This document shows positions 1 through 6,404 of a stretch of DNA of 10,236 bases, one piece after another. The notes beneath the pieces are model-generated. The model was not told the origin of the DNA. It was given only the letters and a program-made list of their open reading frames with translations, and made no database searches. Source of the DNA: an uncultured Desulfobacca sp. (lineage in GTDB: Bacteria > Desulfobacterota > Desulfobaccia > Desulfobaccales > Desulfobaccaceae); assembly GCA_937958145.1 (NCBI GenBank), contig CALGOE010000106.1:1-10236 (forward strand). The letters run 5' to 3'. Position 1 is the first letter of the stretch; each line of letters begins with the position of its first letter. The translations under genes were made by a program, and so were the position numbers.

Positions 1-612
1 CATGGTTTTTTGCGCATCAGCACTACCTGTTCCCGCTGTCAAGGCCTGGGTGAGTTTATCGGCGATCCCTGTCCCACGTGTAACGGTCGGGGGCGGGTGG
101 TGGAAAAAAAGAAGCTGGTCGTTAAGATTCCCGCCGGGGTGGACAACGGCGTCCATCTGGTCATGGCTGGCGAAGGCGACGCCGGGGTGCGGGGCGGGCC
201 TCCCGGCGACCTCTATATTGTGGTGCATGTCCGGCCCCATGAGTTGTTCCGTCGGACTGGGGATGATCTGGTGCTGACGGTTCCCATCTCTTTTACCCAG
301 GCGGCGCTGGGCGGGGTGGTTTCCATCCCCACTCTCAACGGCAACCGGGAACTGAGTATTCCTCCGGGGACCCAGCCGGGGGAGACCATCACGCTGCGGG
401 GGGAGGGCATTCCTCACTTAAAAGGCCATGGCAAGGGTGACTTGAAGGTCCAGATCAATGTCGTGGTGCCGCGGCACCTGACGCCGCGGCAGCGGGAACT
501 GTTGGAGCAGTTTGCTGCGGCCGAGGGGTCGGCCAGGTCTTTTGCCCAGCCGGCGCCGGCGAAGGGCTGGCTCGACAAGGTGTGGGATTTTATCAGTTCG
601 TTCAGCAAGTAG
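1..612 (+). CDS. dnaJ: Chaperone protein DnaJ, C-terminal part (5' end outside window)
   Basis: Co-chaperone of DnaK in the cytoplasm: it delivers unfolded clients and stimulates DnaK ATP hydrolysis. Reading frame 1 is open from the first base, so the N-terminal J domain, the G/F linker and the first zinc-binding repeats lie outside the window. About 203 residues are visible. The first 35 contain two zinc-finger repeats of the CxxCxGxG type (TCSRCQGLG and PCPTCNGRG, cysteines near visible residues 10, 13, 29 and 32). These are followed by the two beta-sandwich substrate-binding domains, with typical strings such as GVDNG, RGGPPGDLYIVV, ALGG, IPPGTQPGE and GKGDL. The protein ends in a short tail after the dimerisation region, so it looks complete at the C-terminus. 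CxxCxGxG repeats separate DnaJ and type I homologues from CbpA. The next gene has its own promoter, so dnaJ is probably the last gene of its unit. No convincing hairpin terminator follows, only a T-rich run near 654-663. Confidence 0.96.
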   Translation, partial: HGFLRISTTCSRCQGLGEFIGDPCPTCNGRGRVVEKKKLVVKIPAGVDNGVHLVMAGEGDAGVRGGPPGDLYIVVHVRPHELFRRTGDDLVLTVPISFTQAALGGVVSIPTLNGNRELSIPPGTQPGETITLRGEGIPHLKGHGKGDLKVQINVVVPRHLTPRQRELLEQFAAAEGSARSFAQPAPAKGWLDKVWDFISSFSK

Positions 613-663
613 GCAGACGAGGGATTTTTGAGGGCATAGAATAATTTTCTGGTCTTTTTTTCT

Positions 664-693
664 TTGGGGCTAGGGCAGCCTTTATGATATAAT
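664..693 (+). promoter_or_regulatory. Sigma70-type promoter with extended -10
   Basis: A perfect TATAAT hexamer at 688-693 is preceded by TG one base upstream (TGATATAAT), which is a full extended -10 element. A partial -35 (TTGGGG, 664-669) sits 18 bases upstream. The stretch from about 640 to 700 is much more AT-rich than its surroundings. Initiation would fall near 700, giving a leader of about 55 bases before the small membrane protein gene at 756. An extended -10 can compensate for a poor -35 in known sigma70 promoters. This is a sequence match only. Confidence 0.6.
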
Positions 694-755
694 TCACAAG
701 CAGGAAGTTTGGGGCGGTCTGACCCTGCTCACACTCTAAGGCACGAGGAAAGCCA

Positions 756-920
756 ATGGCAGCCAAAGAATTATCCTCTTGGGACATCCTGCGGGAGCCC
801 AACCGGATTCTTTATGAAGATGATTATAAATCCCCGCTGGAACTCCTCATTTATCTGTTAACCTGGGGGGTGGAAATCGGCCTGTTGTTTGTCTTTGCCT
901 TAACCTATCTCCGCCGGTAA
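756..920 (+). CDS. Small single-span membrane protein, 54 residues, unknown function
   Basis: I do not recognise this protein. The ORF starts at ATG 756 with a Shine-Dalgarno-like GAGGAAA about 6 bases upstream and ends at TAA 918-920. The N-terminal 28 residues are polar and charged (MAAKELSSWDILREPNRILY, then an acidic EDDYK patch). They are followed by one hydrophobic stretch at about residues 29-51 (LELLIYLLTWGVEIGLLFVF and on) and a positively charged end, YLRR. The positive end predicts that the C-terminus faces the cytoplasm if the positive-inside rule holds. A strong extended -10 promoter lies just upstream, and codon choice looks like that of a real gene. It stands alone between dnaJ and the U32 gene. 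It could be a small subunit or regulator of a membrane complex, but nothing here tells which. Confidence 0.7.
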   Translation: MAAKELSSWDILREPNRILYEDDYKSPLELLIYLLTWGVEIGLLFVFALTYLRR

Positions 921-980
921 ACAGGTCTCGGGGGGCAGGAGAGCCAGGCGGTTCAGGTCCCGGCGGCGGTGGGCCGCTGA

Positions 981-994
981 CCAGGTCGACCTGG
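981..994. promoter_or_regulatory. 14-bp perfect palindrome, possible operator
   Basis: CCAGGTCGACCTGG reads identically on both strands. It ends 10 bases before the TTGACA box at 1005, a position where an activator or repressor dimer could bind next to RNA polymerase. There is no spacer between the half-sites, so it is a poor RNA hairpin but a plausible DNA-binding site. Function is inferred from symmetry and position alone. Confidence 0.3.
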
Positions 995-1004
995 CAGCCC
1001 AACC

Positions 1005-1032
1005 TTGACAGCGGTAGTTTCTTGCTTACCTT
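1005..1032 (+). promoter_or_regulatory. Possible sigma70 promoter for the U32 gene
   Basis: There is a perfect -35 hexamer, TTGACA (1005-1010), and 16 bases later a poor -10 candidate, TACCTT (1027-1032, three of six consensus bases). If used, the transcript would start near 1040 and carry a leader of about 115 bases before ATG 1154. A perfect -35 with a weak -10 would suit an activated or regulated promoter, and a palindrome lies just upstream. Confidence 0.35.
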
Positions 1033-1072
1033 CAACCATGGGAAACCAGGACACTTGTCCCGCTTTACAAGG

Positions 1073-1140
1073 CCCTAGGTTTACAGGCACCCGGGTTGCC
1101 GCGGATTGGCCCCGGGAACCGGCAGCGTTAAACCTAAGGG
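1073..1140 (+). promoter_or_regulatory. Foldable 5' leader that may mask the U32 ribosome binding site
   Basis: TAGGTTTA (1076-1083) is exactly complementary to TAAACCTA (1129-1136). After one bulged A (1137), CCC (1073-1075) can pair with GGG (1138-1140). An inner stem GTTGCCG (1095-1101) with CGGCAGC (1120-1126) fits inside, with one G-U pair. A competing inner pairing uses the two CCCGGG copies at 1090 and 1111. The GGG of the outer stem is part of the Shine-Dalgarno sequence AAGGGAGG (1136-1143) of the U32 gene, so folding would partly hide it. A smaller hairpin, CTTGT/ACAAG (1054-1071), lies just upstream. It matches no riboswitch class that I can recognise. Confidence 0.4.
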
Positions 1141-1153
1141 AGGCCTAACCGCC

Positions 1154-2182
1154 ATGATAAATGAACTTTTGGCTCCGGGCGGCAGCCTGGAAATGGTCAC
1201 CGCAGTAGTGAAAAACGGTGCCGATGCCGTGTATGTCGGCTCCAAAGGCTTTAGTCGGCGCAAATGCGCCTGGGAACTGGAGGACAGCCAGATCGCCGAG
1301 GCCGTGCAGTTGGCCCGGGCCGGCGGCGCCAAGATTCGGGTCGCCATCAATGCCGAAGTCCTGGAAGAAAAATTTCCTTTAGTCCTCTCCAAGGTGGAGA
1401 AATACGCCGCGGCCGGCATTGAAGGGGTGATTGTCAAGACCCCGGCCCTTATGGGATTAATTCACCGGCGCTTTCCCCATCTGGTCATCCACGCCAGCGT
1501 CGGTTGTAATATCCAGACCAAGGAGGAGATGGCCCGGTATCGGGACTTGGGGGTGACCCAGATCGTTGCATCCACTGAAATCAACACGGTGGAGAAGTTA
1601 CGGCGTTTCAAGAATGATGCTGACAGTCTGGGGATCAAGACTGAGGTTTTGATCCACGGCAACCGCTGCATCGGTGGGGTGGGGAACTGCGTTTTTCACG
1701 AACTTATTGCCGATTCCTATATTCGCAAGGTATACTATGACGAGGACGGCAACGAGATCGTCGAATACGAGGGCTGGCCGGATCGCAGCGGCAGTTGTTT
1801 CCGCCTCTGCCTGCTCACCGACGAGCAGCGCCAGAAAGTCCTGAGCAAACGGGGGCGTTCCCGCCAGGAAATCGATGCCATCAACGACCGTATCCGGAAG
1901 AGTCCCAATGTGGCTTTTGCCATACTGGGGGACGAACTGAAGCAGTATCTGGATATGGGTCTGGCCACGGTCAAGATGCAGGGCCGGGAATATGCCGTGG
2001 CCATGATCGGCCGCATGGTCAATTGTTACCGGAAGCTCATTGATGCCCATGCCCAGGGAGAAGACATTAACAGCCCCATGTTCCAGCGGTTGCAGGATAC
2101 GCTGCAGGACCTGGTGGCCGAACGGGATCGGGCCCGTTGGGAAAAGACCCGGGAATTGCACCGGCATATCGTCGGTCTCTAA
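1154..2182 (+). CDS. Peptidase U32 family protein, probable [4Fe-4S] enzyme
   Basis: This is a 342-residue cytoplasmic protein of the U32 family. Despite the name, characterised members mostly act in RNA or cofactor hydroxylation (RlhA on 23S rRNA, TrhP on tRNA, UbiU/UbiV in oxygen-independent ubiquinone synthesis). The N-terminal LLAPGGSLEMVTAVVKNGAD and AVYVGSKGFS (residues 5-34) are the usual family opening. Four cysteines in two pairs, C172 and C179 (RCIGGVGNC) and C215 and C219 (GSCFRLC), fit the family's iron-sulfur ligand set. KMQGREY (274-280) also fits the family. The length is close to UbiU (about 330) and shorter than RlhA or TrhP (about 450), so the extra C-terminal domain is absent. 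ATG 1154 was chosen because AAGGGAGG lies 10 bases upstream and the family homology begins there; a TTG at 1106 in the same frame has no such support. The gene stands alone, with its own promoter candidate and a terminator after it. The substrate cannot be told from sequence; it could be tRNA, rRNA, a quinone precursor or a peptide. Confidence 0.9.
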   Translation: MINELLAPGGSLEMVTAVVKNGADAVYVGSKGFSRRKCAWELEDSQIAEAVQLARAGGAKIRVAINAEVLEEKFPLVLSKVEKYAAAGIEGVIVKTPALMGLIHRRFPHLVIHASVGCNIQTKEEMARYRDLGVTQIVASTEINTVEKLRRFKNDADSLGIKTEVLIHGNRCIGGVGNCVFHELIADSYIRKVYYDEDGNEIVEYEGWPDRSGSCFRLCLLTDEQRQKVLSKRGRSRQEIDAINDRIRKSPNVAFAILGDELKQYLDMGLATVKMQGREYAVAMIGRMVNCYRKLIDAHAQGEDINSPMFQRLQDTLQDLVAERDRARWEKTRELHRHIVGL

Positions 2183-2210
2183 TATCTTGCGGTATGAATG
2201 AGGAAAGGAA

Positions 2211-2239
2211 GCCTGTCCCCAGGGACGGGCTTTTCTTTT
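2211..2239 (+). terminator. Rho-independent terminator after the U32 gene
   Basis: GCCTGTCCC (2211-2219) pairs with GGGACGGGC (2222-2230) with one G-U wobble. The innermost pair must open to form a 4-base loop, leaving a stem of 8 bp. It is followed directly by TTTTCTTTT (2231-2239). It lies 29 bases after the U32 stop codon and ends one base before the ribosome binding site of the Smr gene. It may therefore also act as an attenuator on read-through into the downstream cluster. Confidence 0.85.
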
Positions 2240-2251
2240 GGAGGGTGCCCC

Positions 2252-2950
2252 ATGAAAGCGCCCCAGAGCAAAGTCCAGGGAAACGGCCAGGGTTTTCACC
2301 AACCCTTTGACGGGCTGCGGGAGCGGTTGGGCCGGCTTGATACCCTGTTAAGCACCAAGCCCTGCCCGCCCCGGTGTGCTCCGGATCTGGACGAAGCGGT
2401 TCTCTTCCAAGCAGCCATGCAAGAGGTAGTGCCTCTGCCTTCCCAGGGTGCCTTCAGCGTGCCCTGGCAGCCTCCATCCTGCCCGCCGCGGCGGCAGGAC
2501 CAGGAAGACTGGGAGGCCCGGTGCCAGTTAACGGATTTAGTGGAAGGGCGGGGGCCTTTTGATCTTTCGTTGACTGATGAGTATGTGGAGGGTCAGGTGC
2601 CCCAGTTAGATCCCCAGGTGATGGCGGCACTCAAGGCCGGAGCTTTGCCCATTCAGGATTATTGCGATCTGCACGGCCTGAGCGTCCCCCTGGCCCAGGT
2701 ACGGCTGCAGAAATTCCTGTTTCAGGCTCAGTGCCGGCAGTATCGCACGGTGCTGGTGGTGCATGGTCGGGGGCACAACTCGCCCGGCCATCTGCCGGTG
2801 CTGAAACAACACCTGGCCGCCTGGCTGACGATGAAACGTTTCCGGCGTCAGGTTCTGGCCTTTGCCTCGGCCCAGCCGTATGACGGTGGCACCGGGGCGG
2901 TCTATCTCCTGCTGCGTCGGCAATCCCCTGCCGGGCAGAGGAAAAGGTAA
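2252..2950 (+). CDS. Smr-domain (MutS2 C-terminal type) protein
   Basis: This is a 232-residue protein with a C-terminal Smr domain at about residues 136-223. The diagnostic strings are all present: DLHGL (139-143), VLVVHGRGHNS (167-177), PVLK (182-185), and the closing AFASAQPYDGGTGAVYLLLRR (203-223). Smr domains are nucleic-acid-binding or nicking modules, found alone or at the end of MutS2. E. coli stand-alone homologues include SmrA and SmrB, the latter cleaving mRNA at collided ribosomes. The N-terminal 110 residues are low in recognisable motifs, rich in proline, glutamine and charge, and probably a flexible or helical extension. I chose ATG 2252 because GGAGGG sits 6 bases upstream; an in-frame ATG at 2198 would place the terminator inside the gene. 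It is followed after 5 bases by the glycosyltransferase gene. The exact role (mRNA quality control or DNA repair) is not decided by sequence. Confidence 0.88.
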   Translation: MKAPQSKVQGNGQGFHQPFDGLRERLGRLDTLLSTKPCPPRCAPDLDEAVLFQAAMQEVVPLPSQGAFSVPWQPPSCPPRRQDQEDWEARCQLTDLVEGRGPFDLSLTDEYVEGQVPQLDPQVMAALKAGALPIQDYCDLHGLSVPLAQVRLQKFLFQAQCRQYRTVLVVHGRGHNSPGHLPVLKQHLAAWLTMKRFRRQVLAFASAQPYDGGTGAVYLLLRRQSPAGQRKR

Positions 2951-2955
2951 AACCT

Positions 2956-4521
2956 GTGATCTCCCGCCTCCGATCCGCAACCCTATGGGCCAGCCTGGTT
3001 TGGGCTTTGGTGGTTTTTGCCAGTTTCTACAACCTCAGCAACACCCCGACCATTTGGTGGGATGAGGCCATTTTCTCGGAGACGGCGGCCAATCTGGCCC
3101 AGAAAGGCCGCTATGCTTTTACCATCCAGAGCCCTGAAGTCATAAATGATTTTGACTACCGCATCAGTGCCGGACCGGTCTTGATCGTGCCGGTGGCCCT
3201 GGCCTATCGGGTCTTCGGCGTTAGTGTCTGGAGCGGGCGGTTGGTGGCCGGTTGCTTTCTGGTCGGGGCTTTTCTCCTTCTGTATCTGTGTGCCCGCCGG
3301 CTTATGCGGCGCCAACCGGCCTTATTGGCGGTACTCCTGGGGCTGCTGACGACCGATATTCTGTATTGGGGACGCAGCGTTCTTGGCGACGTCCCGGCTC
3401 TGGCCTGTTTTTTCGGGGGGATGTATTGGCTTTTGCGAGGCTGGCAAGAGCGCCGGGCCTGGCACTTTTTGGCGGCCGGCTTCTGTCTGGGGCTGGCCGT
3501 GGGGGCCAAAGAATTTTACGGCTTTACGCTGATCATCGCCCTGGCGGCCATAACGTGGGAACGGCGCCGGCAACTGCCAGCCCTGATCCGGCACAATAGT
3601 CTGGTGATTCTGGGGGCGGCCATACCGCTGGGCGTGTATCTCGCGGCCAAGGCGGTAGTGTTGGGCGGCCTGGGGCCGGCTTTGGCCCACTTTTATTTCC
3701 AGAAAAAACTTCTGTGTCACGAATTTTTCACGCCTCTGACCATTGGTCGGCTCTATCCCGAAAGCCTCGCCTACCTGGCCAGCCATCCCCTCTTTCTTGG
3801 CGGCATCCTGGGTTTTTGGCTCTATCGGCGGCGCCAGGGTGCTTCCCTGGCCTGGGGCTACTGGCTGGCTAATTTTATCGCCTGGAGCCTGTTCTATCTG
3901 ATGGCGGTTTATTGGCACCGTTTTGCCCTGCCGGCCCTGCTGTTGGCCAGTCCTTGGGCCGGCTATCTTTTGGTGGCCCTGTTGGACGCGGCCTGCCACA
4001 GGGCGTCTGTGGGCCGGCGCCAACGCTGGCAGCAGGCTTGGGGAATACTGCTGCCGGTGGCAATGCTCTTCCCCCTCACGGGGCTCTATTCTTTGCAGCC
4101 GATACTAGCGCGCAGCACTGACAGTCCTTATAAATTAGTGGAATATTTGCGTCAACACATCCCTGAGGGGGTGCTCATAGAGACGCCGGAGTATGAATTG
4201 CCTTTCCTGGACGATGTCCACCGGTTCCACCTCATGCCGGAATATTATTTTGTGGAATCAACCGCGGACAATATTGTTCTTTTGGATCCGGCGCAATGTT
4301 CCTATGACTTCAAGTGCATCGGGGCTGATCTTTTGATCCTGGGCAGTTTCGGCAAAAGTGTCTTCCGCCAGAATTATCCCCGGTCCGAAGTGGAAAAATA
4401 CTATCGGAAGATCGCCACCATTGATTATTATGATGTGTATCTGCGACGCGACCACGCCTTGGGCAGCATCGTGAAGGCTGCGCCCCCGGCAATGCCATGT
4501 CCCTCCCCGCAACTGGACTAA
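2956..4521 (+). CDS. GT-C fold membrane glycosyltransferase (PMT/ArnT-like, GT39/GT83)
   Basis: This is a 521-residue integral inner-membrane protein, probably transferring a sugar from a polyprenyl-phosphate carrier to a lipid or protein acceptor on the periplasmic face. After the first membrane helix (about 8-26) comes IWWDEAIFSETA with the acidic pair D36-E37, the catalytic-base position of the PMT/ArnT family. GRSVLGDVPAL (D145) and GLAVGAKEFYG (K185) match further conserved loops. About ten to twelve hydrophobic segments are visible up to residue 378. They are followed by a non-membrane domain of about 140 residues, with many tyrosines and acidic residues (PEYYFVES, YYRKIATIDYYDVY), as is common in this family. 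The start is GTG 2956, with AGAGGAAAAGG upstream, 5 bases after the Smr stop, so translation is likely coupled. Sugar and acceptor cannot be told. Its position between smr and recO is an odd functional pairing. Confidence 0.85.
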   Translation: MISRLRSATLWASLVWALVVFASFYNLSNTPTIWWDEAIFSETAANLAQKGRYAFTIQSPEVINDFDYRISAGPVLIVPVALAYRVFGVSVWSGRLVAGCFLVGAFLLLYLCARRLMRRQPALLAVLLGLLTTDILYWGRSVLGDVPALACFFGGMYWLLRGWQERRAWHFLAAGFCLGLAVGAKEFYGFTLIIALAAITWERRRQLPALIRHNSLVILGAAIPLGVYLAAKAVVLGGLGPALAHFYFQKKLLCHEFFTPLTIGRLYPESLAYLASHPLFLGGILGFWLYRRRQGASLAWGYWLANFIAWSLFYLMAVYWHRFALPALLLASPWAGYLLVALLDAACHRASVGRRQRWQQAWGILLPVAMLFPLTGLYSLQPILARSTDSPYKLVEYLRQHIPEGVLIETPEYELPFLDDVHRFHLMPEYYFVESTADNIVLLDPAQCSYDFKCIGADLLILGSFGKSVFRQNYPRSEVEKYYRKIATIDYYDVYLRRDHALGSIVKAAPPAMPCPSPQLD

Positions 4522-4566
4522 AGTACCTGCCCCGTATCAGCGTGCGGCTCGGTCTGGGGTGATCTG

Positions 4567-5349
4567 GTGCCCCAGAAAAAAACCCAGGCCATAGTGCTGC
4601 ACGGCCGCGACCTGGGGGAAGCCGACTGTCTGGTGACTTTCCTGACCCCCGAGGCCGGGCGCCTGGCGGCGTTGGCCAAACATGCCCGGAAGAGCAAGCG
4701 GCGCTTCATGAATTGTTTGGAGCCGTTGTCGCTGGTAGAATTTATCTATACCGAAAAACCCCATCAGGAGCTGGCCCGACTGGAGAGCGGGGTCCTGGTG
4801 GAGGCCTTTCGGGGCTTGCGGCGTTCTCTTTTGCCGTTGGCGGCGGCGGCGGTGCTGACGGAGGTTACCGGCGAGTTGGTGGGCACCATGGATACGGTGG
4901 CGGCAGTTTTTGCGACCTTGAAGAACGGTCTGGGCCACCTGGCCGCCGGTCAACCCCCATGGTCGCTCTTTTTGAGCCACCTGATCCGGGTGGTGGCCGA
5001 GACGGGGTTCGGCCCCCAGTGGGAGCATTGTCGCCTGTGCGGTGAGGCGGATGGCAGCCTGGTCTGGTTCAGTCCGGCGCAGGGGAACGTTGTCTGCCAG
5101 GGCTGTGTTGGCCGGGTAACGGGGGAGCGCCTCTACCCTCTGCACCGGGGTTCCCGGAAACTGCTGCAGGCAGCGCACCGCCTTCCTTTGGCGCACCTGG
5201 CCCGGCTGCGTTTTCCGGACTTGGCCAGGCAAGAGACCCTGGCGGTGCTGCGGCCGTTTTTAGGTCAGATCATCGGACGGGAATTGCCGTCGTGGGGGTT
5301 TTTGGAGAAAATTTTGCCTTATGTGGAACCGAGTGAAACGCGGCGTTGA
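4567..5349 (+). CDS. recO: DNA repair protein RecO
   Basis: RecO acts in the RecFOR pathway: it binds single-stranded DNA and SSB, anneals complementary strands and, with RecR, loads RecA onto gaps. The protein has 260 residues, a normal length. Residues 5-80 are the OB-fold (TQAIVLHGRDLGEADCLVTF, then GRLAALAKHARKSKRRF with its basic ssDNA-binding run). Residues about 85-145 form the helical domain. A zinc-finger with CRLC (155-158) and CQGC (177-180) follows, which many RecO proteins have and E. coli lacks. I chose GTG 4567 because homology starts right there; the ribosome site is weak (CTGGGGT about 7 bases upstream). It lies 45 bases after the glycosyltransferase gene and 49 before tsaD on the same strand, so an operon is likely. 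Confidence 0.95.
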   Translation: MPQKKTQAIVLHGRDLGEADCLVTFLTPEAGRLAALAKHARKSKRRFMNCLEPLSLVEFIYTEKPHQELARLESGVLVEAFRGLRRSLLPLAAAAVLTEVTGELVGTMDTVAAVFATLKNGLGHLAAGQPPWSLFLSHLIRVVAETGFGPQWEHCRLCGEADGSLVWFSPAQGNVVCQGCVGRVTGERLYPLHRGSRKLLQAAHRLPLAHLARLRFPDLARQETLAVLRPFLGQIIGRELPSWGFLEKILPYVEPSETRR

Positions 5350-5369
5350 TCATTGCTAAGGGGGGAGTT

Positions 5370-5402
5370 TTGAATCGGATGCCAACGGGGCATGGTCCAT
5401 GA
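5370..5402 (+). CDS. Possible 10-codon leader ORF overlapping the tsaD start
   Basis: A strong Shine-Dalgarno-like run, AAGGGGGGAG (about 5359-5367), sits before TTG 5370. From there a frame encodes MNRMPTGHGP and stops at TGA 5400-5402, overlapping the tsaD ATG (5399-5401) as ATGA. An internal ATG (5379) would give a 7-codon version. The tsaD start itself has only a weak CGGGG upstream, so the good ribosome site may serve this mini-ORF and feed tsaD by termination-reinitiation. It is a short frame, and chance is a fair alternative. Confidence 0.3.
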   Translation: MNRMPTGHGP

Positions 5403-6397
5403 TTTTTTTAGGAATAGAAACATCCTGTGATGAAACAGCGGCTGCGGTGGTGGCGGACGGCCGCCGGGTGCTGGCGGAGGTGGTGGCGACGCAGTTTGAT
5501 CTGCATGGCCACTATGGCGGCGTTGTGCCGGAATTGGCGGCCCGGCGCCATCAGGAAAACATCCTGCCGGTGATCCGGGCGGCTCTTGACCAGGCCGGTC
5601 TGGGCTTGGGCGATCTGTCGGCCATTGCCGTCACCCAGGGGCCGGGCCTGATCGGCGCTCTGGTCATCGGTTTTGCCGTGGCCAAATCCCTGGCCTATGC
5701 TTTAAAGATCCCGCTGGTGGGCGTCCATCACCTGCACGCCCATCTGGCTGCGCCCTTTCTGACGGAGATGCCGCCGTCGTTCCCTTTTATTGCCTTGGTG
5801 GTTTCAGGGGGGCATACCAATCTTTACCTGGTGGAGGGATTTCAGCATTTGACCCTGCTGGGCCGGAGCCGGGATGACGCGGCCGGGGAGGCGTTTGATA
5901 AGGTTGCCAAACTGCTGCAGTTGGGCTATCCGGGCGGCATTGCCATTGAGAGGGTGGCCGGGGCCGGCGATCCTCAGGCCTTTGCCCTGCCCCGGCCTCG
6001 TATCGCCGGGGAGCCGTTGACCTTTAGCTATAGCGGCCTCAAGACGGCGGTGGCGGTCTTGTTGCGCCAGCACCCGGAAATTCTCTCTTCGCCCCAGAAG
6101 GTTGCGGATGTGGCGGCGAGTTTTCAGGCTGCGGTGGTGGATTCCCTGGTCAGCCGGGCTATTTTGGCCACGCAGCGGCATGCCTGCCCCCGGCTGGTGG
6201 TGGCCGGTGGGGTGGCAGCCAACCGGCGACTGCGCCAGGAGTTGCTCCGGCAGGCCGAGGCGGCAGGGATAGAGGTATTCCTGCCGCCCCTGAAATTGTG
6301 TACCGACAATGCGGCCATGGTGGCGGCGCTGGGCTACCACCTCTTCCAGGCCGGAGAGTGCCTGGATCTGCGGGCCGATGTCTTTGCCCGGGGTTGA
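5399..6397 (+). CDS. tsaD: tRNA N6-adenosine threonylcarbamoyltransferase TsaD
   Basis: TsaD transfers the threonylcarbamoyl group made by TsaC to A37 of ANN-decoding tRNAs, forming t6A, together with TsaB and TsaE in the cytoplasm. The protein has 332 residues, a usual length. The N-terminal GIETSCDETAAAVV (5-18) is the ASKHA nucleotide-binding start. HHLHAH (110-115) carries the metal-binding His111 and His115. VSGGHTNL follows at about 134, then GEAFDKVAKLL, YSGLKTAV, VAGGVAANRRLR and CTDNAAM with the metal-binding Asp near residue 301. All family signatures are present, so it is probably active. TsaB and TsaE are not in the window. It is the last gene of the smr-GT-recO-tsaD run, and its stop lies 7 bases from the end of the opposing SDR gene. 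Without visible terminators between them, the two transcripts may overlap at their 3' ends. Confidence 0.97.
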   Translation: MIFLGIETSCDETAAAVVADGRRVLAEVVATQFDLHGHYGGVVPELAARRHQENILPVIRAALDQAGLGLGDLSAIAVTQGPGLIGALVIGFAVAKSLAYALKIPLVGVHHLHAHLAAPFLTEMPPSFPFIALVVSGGHTNLYLVEGFQHLTLLGRSRDDAAGEAFDKVAKLLQLGYPGGIAIERVAGAGDPQAFALPRPRIAGEPLTFSYSGLKTAVAVLLRQHPEILSSPQKVADVAASFQAAVVDSLVSRAILATQRHACPRLVVAGGVAANRRLRQELLRQAEAAGIEVFLPPLKLCTDNAAMVAALGYHLFQAGECLDLRADVFARG

Positions 6398-6404
6398 GGG
6401 GGAG

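Noticed and set aside
613..663. dnaJ terminator
   Set aside because: There is a T-rich run (about 654-663) but no adequate stem directly before it.
2198..2251. Earlier start for the Smr gene at ATG 2198
   Set aside because: It would put the intrinsic terminator inside the coding region and lacks the GGAGGG spacing that ATG 2252 has.
1598..2302. 234-codon minus-strand frame across the U32 gene
   Set aside because: It is antisense to well-supported U32 motifs and crosses the terminator; it has no recognisable domain.
3322..4023. 233-codon minus-strand frame within the glycosyltransferase
   Set aside because: It is rich in Gln, Pro and Gly and antisense to a clear membrane protein; a codon-bias shadow.
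4537..5232. 231-codon minus-strand frame opposite recO
   Set aside because: RecO has complete family motifs on the plus strand; the antisense product shows none.
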